Origin: Paracoccaceae bacterium | Lineage (GTDB): Bacteria; Pseudomonadota; Alphaproteobacteria; Rhodobacterales; Rhodobacteraceae | Assembly: GCA_023134935.1 (NCBI GenBank) | Contig: JAGLUD010000176.1 | Coordinates: 1-8,488 of the forward strand | Direction of reading: 5' to 3' | Length of the DNA: 8,488 bases | Shown here: in pieces, positions 1 through 7,297 of the stretch | Layout: each line of letters opens with the position of its first letter | Position numbering within the stretch: position 1 is the stretch's first letter | Program-made: the position numbers and the translations under genes | Notes under the pieces: model-generated | Told to the model about the DNA's origin: nothing | The model's input: the letters and a program-made list of their open reading frames with translations, nothing else | Database searches by the model: none

Positions 1-3000
1 TGAACGACCGTTACGACCTATCGAAGCGTTTCGTGTTGCTGAACGGCACGCAGGCGTTGGTTCGCTTGACCATGATGCAAAAGGCGCGGGATACGGCGGC
101 GGGGTTGAATACGGCGGGCTATGTGACAGGGTATCGTGGATCGCCCGTCGGTGCGGTTGATATGCAGATGGAACGGGCTGAAAAGCAGCTGAAGGCTTCG
201 GACGTTAAGTTTTCACCTGGGTTGAACGAGGATCTGGCAGCCACCGCGCTTTGGGGCTCGCAACAGGCGAACTTGCGCGGCGAGGGGACGCACGATGGAG
301 TGTTCGGATTCTGGTACGGCAAGGGGCCGGGTGTGGATCGTTCAGGTGATGTTTTTCGGCATGCGAATATGGCAGGCACGGCGGAACATGGCGGCGTGCT
401 GGCGATTATGGGCGATGACCATACGGGTGAAAGCTCGACAGTTCTGCACCAATCCGAATTCGCGTTAGTCGATGCGCTTATGCCAATCCTGTCGCCAGCT
501 GGTGTGCAGGAGTTGTTGGATTATGGCATTTTGGGATGGGAACTTAGCCGGTACTCCGGTTGCTGGGTTGGCCTGAAAAGCGTGAAGGATACCATTGAGG
601 TGACCGAGGTCGTCGACGGTGATCCGCACCGTATGAAAATCGTCAAGCCAACGGATTTCGAGATGCCCGAGGGTGGCGTGAACATCAAACTGGTGGATGA
701 TCGCACGGATCAAGAAGCCCGCCTGCACGACTACAAACGCTTCGCCGCCGAGGCGTTTGCACGGGCCAACAAGCTAGACAAACGGGTACTTGGCAACGAA
801 AAAGCGCGGATCGGCATTGTGTCGTCGGGCAAAAGCTGGCTGGATACGGTGCATGCGCTGGACCTGTTAGGGATCGACGAGGCTGAAGCCACACGTCTGG
901 GCATCACCACCTACAAGATCGGGATGGTTTGGCCACTGGACATGAAAAGTTTCCGCGAGTGGTCCGAAGGTCTGGACCTGATCATTGTCATTGAAGAAAA
1001 GCGCAAGCTGATCGAAGTGCAGATCAAAGAGGCGATATTTGATGACCGCCGTGGCCGTCGCGTTATCGGTTGGAAGAAAGAAAATGGCGACGTTCTTTTC
1101 ACCGTCAAAGGCGCGCTCGACCCTGTTGGGGTGGCACGCAAACTGGGCGATGTGCTGACGAACGAGGGGCTGGATAGCGCCAGCATGATCAAGGCGAAGG
1201 CGGCGTTGGATGATGCGGCGAAGGCTGATAACGCCGAGGAAATCGCTTCGCGTTTGCCGTGGTTCTGTTCAGGCTGTCCGCATAATACGTCGACTAAAGT
1301 GCCGGAAGGCTCGCGTGCATATGCGGGGATTGGTTGCCATTATATGGTGCAATGGATGGACCGCGAAACGCTTGGCTTTACGCATATGGGTGGCGAGGGG
1401 GCGAACTGGATCGGCGAGGCTCCGTTTTCGAAAACCGGCCATGTTTTCCAGAATATCGGCGACGGGACGTACAACCACTCCGGCATTCAGGCAATTCGCG
1501 CAGCGATCGCGGCGGGTGATGTGAATATCACCTACAAAGTTTTGTATAACGACGCGGTTGCCATGACTGGCGGTCAACACAACGAGGGTGATTTGAGCGC
1601 GGCCCAAATCGCGCACGAGCTTGTGGCGATGCAGGTGAAAAAACTGGTCATCGTGTATGACGAAAAAGAAGACGTGGATTTTGCAGCCCTGCCAAAGGGT
1701 GTCGAAACGGCTGAACGTCGTGATCTGATGGAAGTGCAGAAACGCCTGCGCGAGGTCGAAGGTGTTTCAGCGATTGTCTACATCCAGACTTGTGCCGCAG
1801 AAAAACGTCGCCGCCGTAAGCGCGGGTTGTTCCCTGATCCGGACAAGCGGGTGTTCATTAACCCTGACGTTTGCGACGGTTGCGGGGATTGTGGCGTGCA
1901 GTCGAACTGCGTCTCCATCCTGCCACTTGAGACAGAGTTTGGCCGCAAGCGCGAGATTGATCAATCGTCTTGCAACAAGGATTTTTCCTGCCTCAACGGA
2001 TTTTGCCCCAGTTTCGTGACGCTGGAAGGCGCGCAAGTGAAGAAGCCGGCGAAGGCGGAACTTGAACTGCCAGATCTGCCCGAACCGACGCTGCCGAAAA
2101 TTGACGGTACGCACAACATCGTGATCACCGGCGTTGGCGGCACAGGTGTTGTGACTGTTGGCGCTTTGCTGGGCATGGCCGCGCACCTTGAAGGCAAGGG
2201 CGTTGGCATGATGGAAATGGCGGGGTTGGCCCAAAAGGGTGGCGCGGTGCATATCCATTGTCGGGTTGCAGCGAAACCTGATGATATCTCGGCCATTCGT
2301 GTTGCCGTAGGCGAGGCTGATGCCGTGATCGGTGGCGATCTGGTGACGACCTCGGGTGCGAAAACGTTGGGGTTGATGACGCGGGGGCGTACACAAGCGG
2401 TCTGCAACTCGCATCAGATTATTACGGGCGAGTTTACCAAAAATAAAGATTTCAATTTGCCAGTGGATCGCATGAGCATTGCGTTGAAAGCCAGAATTGG
2501 CGAGGATGCGCTAGCAATGCTGGATTCAACCAAGCTGGCGGAAAAGTTCCTTGGCGATGCGATTTATTCCAACGTTTTGATGCTGGGTGCTGCGTGGCAA
2601 GCGGGCTTGATCCCGTTGTCGCTGGAATCGCTTGAGAAGGCGATAGAGTTGAATGGCGCAGGGGTTGAGGGCAACCTTCTGGCGATGAAATTTGGTCGCT
2701 GGGCCGTAGCTTTCCCTGCGGATGCTGCAGCGGCGCTTGCAGGACCAAAAACGGTTGAGGCTGTGGATGGTGTTGAAGCCCGCGCGGCGCATTTGCGTAA
2801 GTATCAGAATGGGTTATTGGCCAAGCGGTACTTGAAACGGGTTAAGGCGGCGAAAGCAGTGGACGCAGAATTTGGCGAGGCCTTGTCGAAAGGTTACCAC
2901 AAACTGCTGTCGTACAAGGACGAATACGAAGTCGCCCGCCTGCATCGCGAGACGCTGGTGGCGGTGGTTGATGCGCACTTCACCGGCGTTTCGGCGATCC

Positions 3001-3392
3001 GCTTCCATATGGCTCCGCCGATCTTTGGCAAGAAGGACAAGCAAGGGCAGGCCGTGAAATCCGAATTCGGCCCGTGGATGATGAAGGCTTTTGGCCTCTT
3101 GGCTGCGATGAAATCGCTGCGTGGGACACCGCTGGATATCTTTGGATATTCTGCCGAGCGTAAAATGGAACGTGCTTTGATCAAAGAATATCAGAAAACC
3201 ATGGCCGAGATTTCAAAAGGCTTCACCAATGATACGCGCGATCTGGCGATTGCCTTGGCTGAACTTCCACTGGATATCCGTGGGTTTGGTCACGTGAAAG
3301 CGGCTAATGCAGCGGCGGCGGCCAAGAAACGTGAGGAGTTGTTAGCAGCATTTCGTGCGGGTGGAACCCCACAAGCGCAGGCGGCTGAATAG
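1..3392 (+). CDS. Indolepyruvate:ferredoxin oxidoreductase, fused single-chain form (5' end cut by one base)
   Basis: Oxidatively decarboxylates arylpyruvates (indolepyruvate, phenylpyruvate) to aryl-acetyl-CoA in the cytoplasm, passing electrons to ferredoxin; a step in aromatic amino acid breakdown. The window opens with TG followed in frame by N-D-R-Y-D-L-S-K-R-F, so the real ATG probably begins one base before the window, giving about 1130 residues; GTG at 33 is the first complete start codon. In that numbering an N-terminal thiamine-pyrophosphate (TPP) pyrimidine-type domain is followed by CSGCPH (423-428) and a TPP-binding domain with GDG (487-489) and N517. A cysteine-rich iron-sulfur segment comes next (C625, C628, C631, C637, then C658, C664, C669). 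Then comes a 2-oxoacid oxidoreductase gamma-type domain with GVGGTG (711-716), and a C-terminal extension (about 930-1115, resembling DUF6537). IorA- and IorB-like parts are thus on one chain, as known in Proteobacteria. It could use other 2-oxoacids; the family call is secure, the substrate is not. Confidence 0.95.
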   Translation, partial: NDRYDLSKRFVLLNGTQALVRLTMMQKARDTAAGLNTAGYVTGYRGSPVGAVDMQMERAEKQLKASDVKFSPGLNEDLAATALWGSQQANLRGEGTHDGVFGFWYGKGPGVDRSGDVFRHANMAGTAEHGGVLAIMGDDHTGESSTVLHQSEFALVDALMPILSPAGVQELLDYGILGWELSRYSGCWVGLKSVKDTIEVTEVVDGDPHRMKIVKPTDFEMPEGGVNIKLVDDRTDQEARLHDYKRFAAEAFARANKLDKRVLGNEKARIGIVSSGKSWLDTVHALDLLGIDEAEATRLGITTYKIGMVWPLDMKSFREWSEGLDLIIVIEEKRKLIEVQIKEAIFDDRRGRRVIGWKKENGDVLFTVKGALDPVGVARKLGDVLTNEGLDSASMIKAKAALDDAAKADNAEEIASRLPWFCSGCPHNTSTKVPEGSRAYAGIGCHYMVQWMDRETLGFTHMGGEGANWIGEAPFSKTGHVFQNIGDGTYNHSGIQAIRAAIAAGDVNITYKVLYNDAVAMTGGQHNEGDLSAAQIAHELVAMQVKKLVIVYDEKEDVDFAALPKGVETAERRDLMEVQKRLREVEGVSAIVYIQTCAAEKRRRRKRGLFPDPDKRVFINPDVCDGCGDCGVQSNCVSILPLETEFGRKREIDQSSCNKDFSCLNGFCPSFVTLEGAQVKKPAKAELELPDLPEPTLPKIDGTHNIVITGVGGTGVVTVGALLGMAAHLEGKGVGMMEMAGLAQKGGAVHIHCRVAAKPDDISAIRVAVGEADAVIGGDLVTTSGAKTLGLMTRGRTQAVCNSHQIITGEFTKNKDFNLPVDRMSIALKARIGEDALAMLDSTKLAEKFLGDAIYSNVLMLGAAWQAGLIPLSLESLEKAIELNGAGVEGNLLAMKFGRWAVAFPADAAAALAGPKTVEAVDGVEARAAHLRKYQNGLLAKRYLKRVKAAKAVDAEFGEALSKGYHKLLSYKDEYEVARLHRETLVAVVDAHFTGVSAIRFHMAPPIFGKKDKQGQAVKSEFGPWMMKAFGLLAAMKSLRGTPLDIFGYSAERKMERALIKEYQKTMAEISKGFTNDTRDLAIALAELPLDIRGFGHVKAANAAAAAKKREELLAAFRAGGTPQAQAAE

Positions 3393-3620
3393 TTAACCCT
3401 TACGGATCAAATAGACATGCTCAGGGGCGTCAGTGTTGGATGAAACCAGCTGATGCCCTTGTTCATTGCAAAAATGTGGAACATCGATCACGGCGGCAGG
3501 ATCGTCCGCAAGCAGGCGTAAAACTTGCCCGGATTGCAACCCTTGCATCCGTTTGCGTGCTTTCAATATCGGCAGCGGGCATAGCAGCCCAACCGCATCA
3601 AGTTCCATATCCCAGTCCAT
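3393..3620 (-). CDS. TusA-family sulfurtransferase (SirA-like)
   Basis: A 75-residue protein of the TusA/SirA/YedF family, small cytoplasmic carriers that hold sulfur as a persulfide on one cysteine and hand it to partners in tRNA thiolation, molybdenum cofactor synthesis or sulfur oxidation. The N-terminal signature is clear: LDAVGLLCPLPILKAR, with C14 in the CPxP motif. A middle stretch (LADDPAAVIDVPHFC, second cysteine C51) is typical of alphaproteobacterial members. E. coli TusA is 81 residues, so this is full length. The chosen ATG (3618-3620) has GGGG (3627-3630) six bases upstream; a second in-frame ATG lies four codons in. Its stop codon abuts the stop of the convergent oxidoreductase gene with no spacer, and it diverges from ccdA. 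The exact sulfur acceptor cannot be told from sequence, so no gene symbol is given. Confidence 0.9.
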   Translation of the reverse strand: MDWDMELDAVGLLCPLPILKARKRMQGLQSGQVLRLLADDPAAVIDVPHFCNEQGHQLVSSNTDAPEHVYLIRKG

Positions 3621-3640
3621 GACATACCCCTAAGGCGACC

Positions 3641-3668
3641 TGTAACAATTGTCCACGCGATTGTTACA
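3641..3668. promoter_or_regulatory. Perfect 9-bp inverted repeat in the tusA-like/ccdA divergent region
   Basis: TGTAACAAT (3641-3649) and ATTGTTACA (3660-3668) are perfect inverted copies separated by 10 bases. The arms start 19 bases apart, roughly two helical turns, as expected for a dimeric regulator binding one face of DNA. The repeat lies 21-48 bases upstream of the tusA-like start and about 60-88 bases upstream of ccdA, so it could control one or both. It has no following T-run and a long loop, so it is not a terminator. The regulator is not recognised. Confidence 0.5.
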
Positions 3669-3684
3669 AAACAGGGCATGACGT

Positions 3685-3714
3685 TTGCCAACAAAACCCT
3701 TAAGTAGATATAAA
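3685..3714 (+). promoter_or_regulatory. Possible sigma-70-type promoter for ccdA
   Basis: TTGCCA (3685-3690) and TATAAA (3709-3714) each match the -35 and -10 consensus at five of six bases, with an 18-base spacer. The difficulty is position. Transcription would start near 3720-3722, inside the good ribosome binding site AGAGAGG (3716-3722) of ccdA. Either the true promoter lies further upstream or the -10 is TAGATA (3705-3710). Treat as a weak candidate. Confidence 0.25.
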
Positions 3715-3728
3715 CAGAGAGGTTCACA

Positions 3729-4475
3729 ATGTTCGGAATTGACATCATAGACGCATCGATGGGGCTGTCCCTAATGATTGCTACATTCGCCGGAATCCTG
3801 TCGTTCCTGTCGCCATGTGTGCTGCCGATCGTGCCGCCGTATCTGGCGTTCATCGGCGGAACCTCGATCGACGATATGTCCGATGGGCGCGATAACGGTG
3901 TGATCATCAAAGCGATATTCTTCGTTATGGGGTTGTCGACGGTGTTCATCTTCCTTGGCCTCGCGGCCTCGGCATTCGGGCAAGTTTTTCTGCAATATCA
4001 AACACAAATGGGCATGGTTGCGGGCGCGGTAATCATCCTGTTCGGCTTGCACTTCCTTGGTGTTTTGAAAATACCATTCCTCTATCGCGAGGCACGTTTT
4101 GATGCGGGCAACCAAGGTGGCAGCCTATTCGGAGCCTACATCCTTGGTCTAGCATTTGCCTTCGGCTGGACACCTTGCATTGGGCCGATTTTGGGCACGA
4201 TCCTGTCGCTGGCCGCACAGGAAGGTTCCGTTCAACGCGGCGTTGTGATGATGGCATTTTACGCGGGCGGTTTGGGCATTCCTTTCATTTTAGCGGCCAT
4301 GTTCATGAAGCGGTTCGTTAAGGCTATGAACAAGTTCAAAAAGCACATGGGGTTGATCGAAAAAATCATGGGCGTGATGTTGGTAATTGTTGGATTACTG
4401 CTGGTAACCGGTTTGTTTTCCGAGATGTCATTCTGGCTTCTTGAAAATATTCCGGCCCTTGGTGCTATCGGCTAG
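3729..4475 (+). CDS. ccdA: Cytochrome c biogenesis protein CcdA (DsbD transmembrane family)
   Basis: An integral inner-membrane protein of 248 residues that takes electrons from cytoplasmic thioredoxin and passes them across the membrane to periplasmic thiol proteins. In the CcdA family this keeps apocytochrome c and its thioredoxin-like helper (CcmG/ResA type) reduced. Six hydrophobic segments are visible at roughly residues 12-42, 58-84, 94-114, 132-160, 170-194 and 212-238. The two redox cysteines sit in the characteristic proline-flanked contexts LSPCVLP (C30) and WTPCIGP (C150). Length matches stand-alone CcdA rather than full DsbD, which has extra periplasmic domains. The ATG is supported by AGAGAGG six bases upstream. 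The divergent TusA-like neighbour also handles sulfur or thiols, which hints at shared control but does not show it. Partner cytochrome maturation genes are not in the window. Confidence 0.93.
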   Translation: MFGIDIIDASMGLSLMIATFAGILSFLSPCVLPIVPPYLAFIGGTSIDDMSDGRDNGVIIKAIFFVMGLSTVFIFLGLAASAFGQVFLQYQTQMGMVAGAVIILFGLHFLGVLKIPFLYREARFDAGNQGGSLFGAYILGLAFAFGWTPCIGPILGTILSLAAQEGSVQRGVVMMAFYAGGLGIPFILAAMFMKRFVKAMNKFKKHMGLIEKIMGVMLVIVGLLLVTGLFSEMSFWLLENIPALGAIG

Positions 4476-4532
4476 AATAAGCCGTATTCGTGTCGTAGTG
4501 TATTTCGAACTTATCTGGTATTTTCGAAAACT
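4476..4532 (+). promoter_or_regulatory. Short gap before the hydrolase gene; possible extended -10 and leaderless start
   Basis: The 57 bases after ccdA contain no Shine-Dalgarno sequence before the GTG at 4533. TGGTATTTT (4516-4524) resembles an extended -10 element, which would place transcription start within a few bases of that GTG, so the mRNA could be leaderless. No good -35 is seen. Read-through from ccdA is equally possible. Two TTCGAA copies (4504-4509 and 4523-4528) lie 19 bases apart; their meaning is unknown. Confidence 0.2.
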
Positions 4533-5744
4533 GTGACCGAAACTAGTAACCCTTCTGTTCGCCGTCGGCATGTATTTTATGTGCCTGGCTATGACCCGAT
4601 GCCGCCGCGCCGCTATCGGGAGCTTTACCGAGTCGAGGGTAAAAAGCAGGCGGAAATCTCTGGATATAATCTGTCGATCAAGGGTTCAACCGGCCAGAAT
4701 GAGCGCTATCACTGGACAGTAAACACACAAATCGAAGGTGCCCAAACTGACACACGGATTGAGTTTTTGTTATGGAATGACATTGTCTTCGATTCCATGC
4801 GGAATTCGATTCCGAAAACCTACTGGCTGTTGCTGAAGACGCTGTGGCTTTACGTTTCAAGTGGCGCGTTGGGGGCGTTGCGGCGCCTGCGACCGGCGCC
4901 AATTCTGGCGGCGATGTATCCGGTGGTGGTGTTGCTCGGGCAGATCGCGTTTTCTGCGATGCTTGGAAAAATGCTTGGCGGGATTGTTGGTGGCGCGGTC
5001 GGGTTTGCTTCGGGGGTGGGCCTCTTTTATCTGATGCTAGTGCTTTTTCGCCGCTTGGATAAACATTTCTTCGCCTACTACTTATTGCATGATTTTGCAT
5101 TTTGGGCGCAGGATAACGGAGCAATGCCGCAGGTGCTCGAGTGTCGGGTGGACAAGTTTTGTGACCGAATTTGCGAGGCACTAGATTCAGACGTAGACGA
5201 GGTTTTGATCGTCGGGCATTCGTCTGGCGCGCATTTGGCGGTGGTTCTTGTGGGCGAAGTGTTGCGCCGTCGTGCAGACGCGCCCAAGCTTGCATTGTTG
5301 ACTTTGGGGCAGGCGATTCCGGTCACGTCTTTCTTGCCGGGTGCGTGGGATTTGCGCCGTGATTTGCAACAGATATCAATGCGAAAGGATATCAACTGGC
5401 TGGACGTATCTGCCCCGGGTGATGGAGCCTGCTTCGCGCTTTCCGACCCTGTCGCGGTCAGCGGTGTTGCGCCACTGACACAACAATTCGGCCCAACGGT
5501 TATTTCTGCGGCTTTCAGCCAGACCCTTTCTGCCGATACTCAGCGCGGAACTAGGTGGAAGTTTTTCCGCCGTCACATCCAGTATTTATGCGCCTTCGAT
5601 TTTCCGGTGGAATACGATTATTTCAAAATTACGGCGGGCCCCGCCACGTTGAAAGCACGGTTTGCATATCGTTCATCGACCGCGTCGGTTTTGACGAAGG
5701 TTCACTCACCACACACTTCTGTCGAGGTCGGCGATGGCCGTTAA
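4533..5744 (+). CDS. Membrane-associated alpha/beta-hydrolase-like protein
   Basis: A 403-residue protein with the hallmarks of a serine hydrolase. It has an early strand-turn (HVFYVPGYDP, residues 13-22) that could form the oxyanion side, and a nucleophile elbow VGHSSGAH with S230 in GHSSG. Possible acid residues (D291, D297) and a possible histidine (H348, in FRRHIQYL) follow; these last are guesses. Between the first strand and the nucleophile lies a strongly hydrophobic, glycine-rich block (about 122-172) that looks like two membrane helices joined by GKMLGGIVGGAVG. There is no signal peptide. This insertion is unusual for soluble esterases and suggests catalysis at the membrane surface. 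GTG at 4533 is the only sensible start: no in-frame start occurs back to the ccdA stop, and the next ATG (4599) would remove the VPGYDP strand. No ribosome binding site is seen. The gene overlaps the downstream P450 by 11 bases. I do not recognise a named family or substrate. Confidence 0.8.
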   Translation: MTETSNPSVRRRHVFYVPGYDPMPPRRYRELYRVEGKKQAEISGYNLSIKGSTGQNERYHWTVNTQIEGAQTDTRIEFLLWNDIVFDSMRNSIPKTYWLLLKTLWLYVSSGALGALRRLRPAPILAAMYPVVVLLGQIAFSAMLGKMLGGIVGGAVGFASGVGLFYLMLVLFRRLDKHFFAYYLLHDFAFWAQDNGAMPQVLECRVDKFCDRICEALDSDVDEVLIVGHSSGAHLAVVLVGEVLRRRADAPKLALLTLGQAIPVTSFLPGAWDLRRDLQQISMRKDINWLDVSAPGDGACFALSDPVAVSGVAPLTQQFGPTVISAAFSQTLSADTQRGTRWKFFRRHIQYLCAFDFPVEYDYFKITAGPATLKARFAYRSSTASVLTKVHSPHTSVEVGDGR

Positions 5745-7125
5745 GCCCCCCAAACCGGCCTCCCGCCCTGAAGGGGTCGGGGTGATCAGGCGTATTGGTT
5801 TGTTCCGGCGCGACATGTTTTCCTCGCAACCGCGGCGTCTGTATCGCGCATGGATGGCGCAGGTGCGGCTGCCATTCTACCGCTCGTTTCTGGTGAATCA
5901 ACCGGAGTTGGTGCGCCGAGTGTTAATCAGCGAGGCGGGGAATTTTCCGAAATCAGAGGTGCTGTCTGATACTTTGCGTCCTCTGCTGGGGAACTCTATT
6001 TTCGCCACGAATGACGCACAGTGGCGGGCGCAACGCGACATCATTAACCCGGCCTTCAAAGGCTGCCCGCGACAAGCGTTTTCTTGTATGCGCGAGGCTG
6101 GCGAAGATGCGATCGAACGGCTGTCGAAGCGGGCTGACGGCCAGCCTGTCGAGATGGAAGCCGTGACCTCGTTTCTGGCGGCGGACATTATATTTCGCAC
6201 GTTGTTTTCGATTCCTTTGCCAGCCGAAACAGCTGAAAAGGTGTTCGAAACCTTTCGGGATTACCAAAGAACGCAACCTCTCTGGAGTATTCCAGCGTTG
6301 CTGAAACTTCCCAAGTGGGTGCCAAGATTCCGTTCAAAAGCGGCGGGGCGGCATGCAAACGCAATCCGCAAGCTGCTAACGGATATGGTCGATGCACGGC
6401 AAATCGAGATCGATAATGGCACTGCGCCAGACGATTTGGCGACCAGTTTGATGACCGCTTCAGACCCTAAAACCGGCCATCGGTTTTCGAAGGTTGAAAT
6501 GGTAGATCAGGTCGCGATTTTTTTTCTGGCGGGGCATGAAACATCCGCCAGTGCGCTGTCTTGGGCGTTCTATTTGCTGGCTATGGATCAGGGTGTTCAG
6601 GAAAAAGCAGCGACGGAGGCGCAGCTGTTAAGTGACATACCGCAGCCGTCGGATTTGTCGAAAATGCGCTTCACCAAGGACGTGTTTCACGAGACCTTGC
6701 GCCTGTACCCGCCTGTGCCGATGTACCTTCGAGATGCGGCTGAGACCACCGAGTTTCGCGGGTGCCCAGTACCAAAAGGTTCGATGGTGATCGTATCGCC
6801 GTGGCATTTGCAACGGCACGAACGGCTGTGGGACAACCCCGATGAATTTAACCCGTATCGCTGGCATACGGACAACGGTAAAGCGCGTAAACGAGATGCT
6901 TTTATTCCGTTTTCGGCAGGGCCGCGTGTATGCCCCGGTGCCGGATTTGGTCGGATCGAAGGGGTGCTGATGTTGGCGATGTTTTTGAAGGCGTTCCGCT
7001 TTGAAACTGCTGACGCGGTGCCAATTCCGGTGGCGCACTTGACTGTTAGATCTGCGGCGGGAATTTACTTGTGTATTACCCCTCGTGACGGTCCTGATAC
7101 CATGTCAGAACAAAACCACGGATAG
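5734..7125 (+). CDS. Cytochrome P450 (soluble bacterial type)
   Basis: A 463-residue heme-thiolate monooxygenase. The landmarks appear in the expected order: C-helix WRAQR (W97, R101; heme propionate contact), I-helix AGHETSAS (266-273) for oxygen activation, K-helix ETLR (320-323; the ExxR pair), a PERF-like NPYRW segment (about 373-377), and heme loop FSAGPRVCPGAGF (393-405) with proximal C400. There is no N-terminal membrane anchor and no fused reductase or ferredoxin, so it needs separate electron donors, none of which are nearby. The I- and K-helix style and the INPAF motif near residue 104 resemble the CYP4/CYP102-like fatty-acid branch more than camphor-type P450s, but the substrate is unknown. 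ATG at 5734 lies inside the hydrolase gene with GAGG six bases upstream (5724-5727), implying translational coupling. The 3' end overlaps the convergent ribbon-helix-helix gene by 50 bases. Confidence 0.93.
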   Translation: MAVKPPKPASRPEGVGVIRRIGLFRRDMFSSQPRRLYRAWMAQVRLPFYRSFLVNQPELVRRVLISEAGNFPKSEVLSDTLRPLLGNSIFATNDAQWRAQRDIINPAFKGCPRQAFSCMREAGEDAIERLSKRADGQPVEMEAVTSFLAADIIFRTLFSIPLPAETAEKVFETFRDYQRTQPLWSIPALLKLPKWVPRFRSKAAGRHANAIRKLLTDMVDARQIEIDNGTAPDDLATSLMTASDPKTGHRFSKVEMVDQVAIFFLAGHETSASALSWAFYLLAMDQGVQEKAATEAQLLSDIPQPSDLSKMRFTKDVFHETLRLYPPVPMYLRDAAETTEFRGCPVPKGSMVIVSPWHLQRHERLWDNPDEFNPYRWHTDNGKARKRDAFIPFSAGPRVCPGAGFGRIEGVLMLAMFLKAFRFETADAVPIPVAHLTVRSAAGIYLCITPRDGPDTMSEQNHG

Positions 7126-7297
7126 CGGTGGCAAGGCCGGTGTCGGTGCCGCGTGCCTCGTCTATTTGTGCGGCTAAGCCATTGATGGTTTTGCCCTCGC
7201 GCGCGGCAATTTCCAGAAAAGCTTTCCAGAATTGGGATTCCAGTGAAACGCTGGTGCGGTGGCCGCGTAGGGTTAGGGAATGTTTTTCGGGGCGCAT
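7076..7297 (-). CDS. Ribbon-helix-helix domain protein
   Basis: A 73-residue protein with a ribbon-helix-helix fold. A beta strand with alternating residues (LTLRGHRTSVSLE, about 8-20) is followed by helix 1 (FWKAFLEIAAREG) and helix 2 (INGLAAQIDEARG), then a third helix (ATAIRGFVLTWYQ). It matches the small RHH_4-type proteins common in Alphaproteobacteria, sometimes misnamed in databases as aryl-sulfate sulfotransferases. The fold usually binds DNA as a dimer, but these short proteins have no well-established target. The ATG directly follows the stop codon of the DUF4169 gene (TAG then ATG) with only a weak ribosome binding site, so translation is probably coupled. Its 3' end runs antisense into the P450 gene. 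Confidence 0.85.
   Translation of the reverse strand: MRPEKHSLTLRGHRTSVSLESQFWKAFLEIAAREGKTINGLAAQIDEARGTDTGLATAIRGFVLTWYQDRHEG

Noticed and set aside
1767..2414. A 215-codon open frame on the minus strand inside the oxidoreductase gene
   Set aside because: It lies fully antisense to the strongly conserved iron-sulfur and gamma domains, its translation shows no recognisable domain, and such frames are expected opposite GC-rich coding sequence.
3641..3668. PpsR/CrtJ (TGT-N12-ACA) or FNR-type site in the inverted repeat
   Set aside because: The spacing from TGT to ACA is not 12 bases and the FNR consensus TTGAT-N4-ATCAA is absent, so no named regulator is assigned.
4475..4489. GAATA / TATTC hairpin after ccdA as a terminator
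   Set aside because: Only five AT-rich pairs with a five-base loop and no T-run; too weak to support.
4678..5295. A 205-codon minus-strand open frame inside the hydrolase gene
   Set aside because: The translation is low-complexity and rich in Arg, Pro and Ser, as expected for a frame shadow; the plus-strand protein has clear motifs.
5734..7125. P450 linked to an antibiotic or terpene gene cluster
   Set aside because: No synthase, transporter, ferredoxin or reductase gene is nearby; the neighbours are housekeeping genes.
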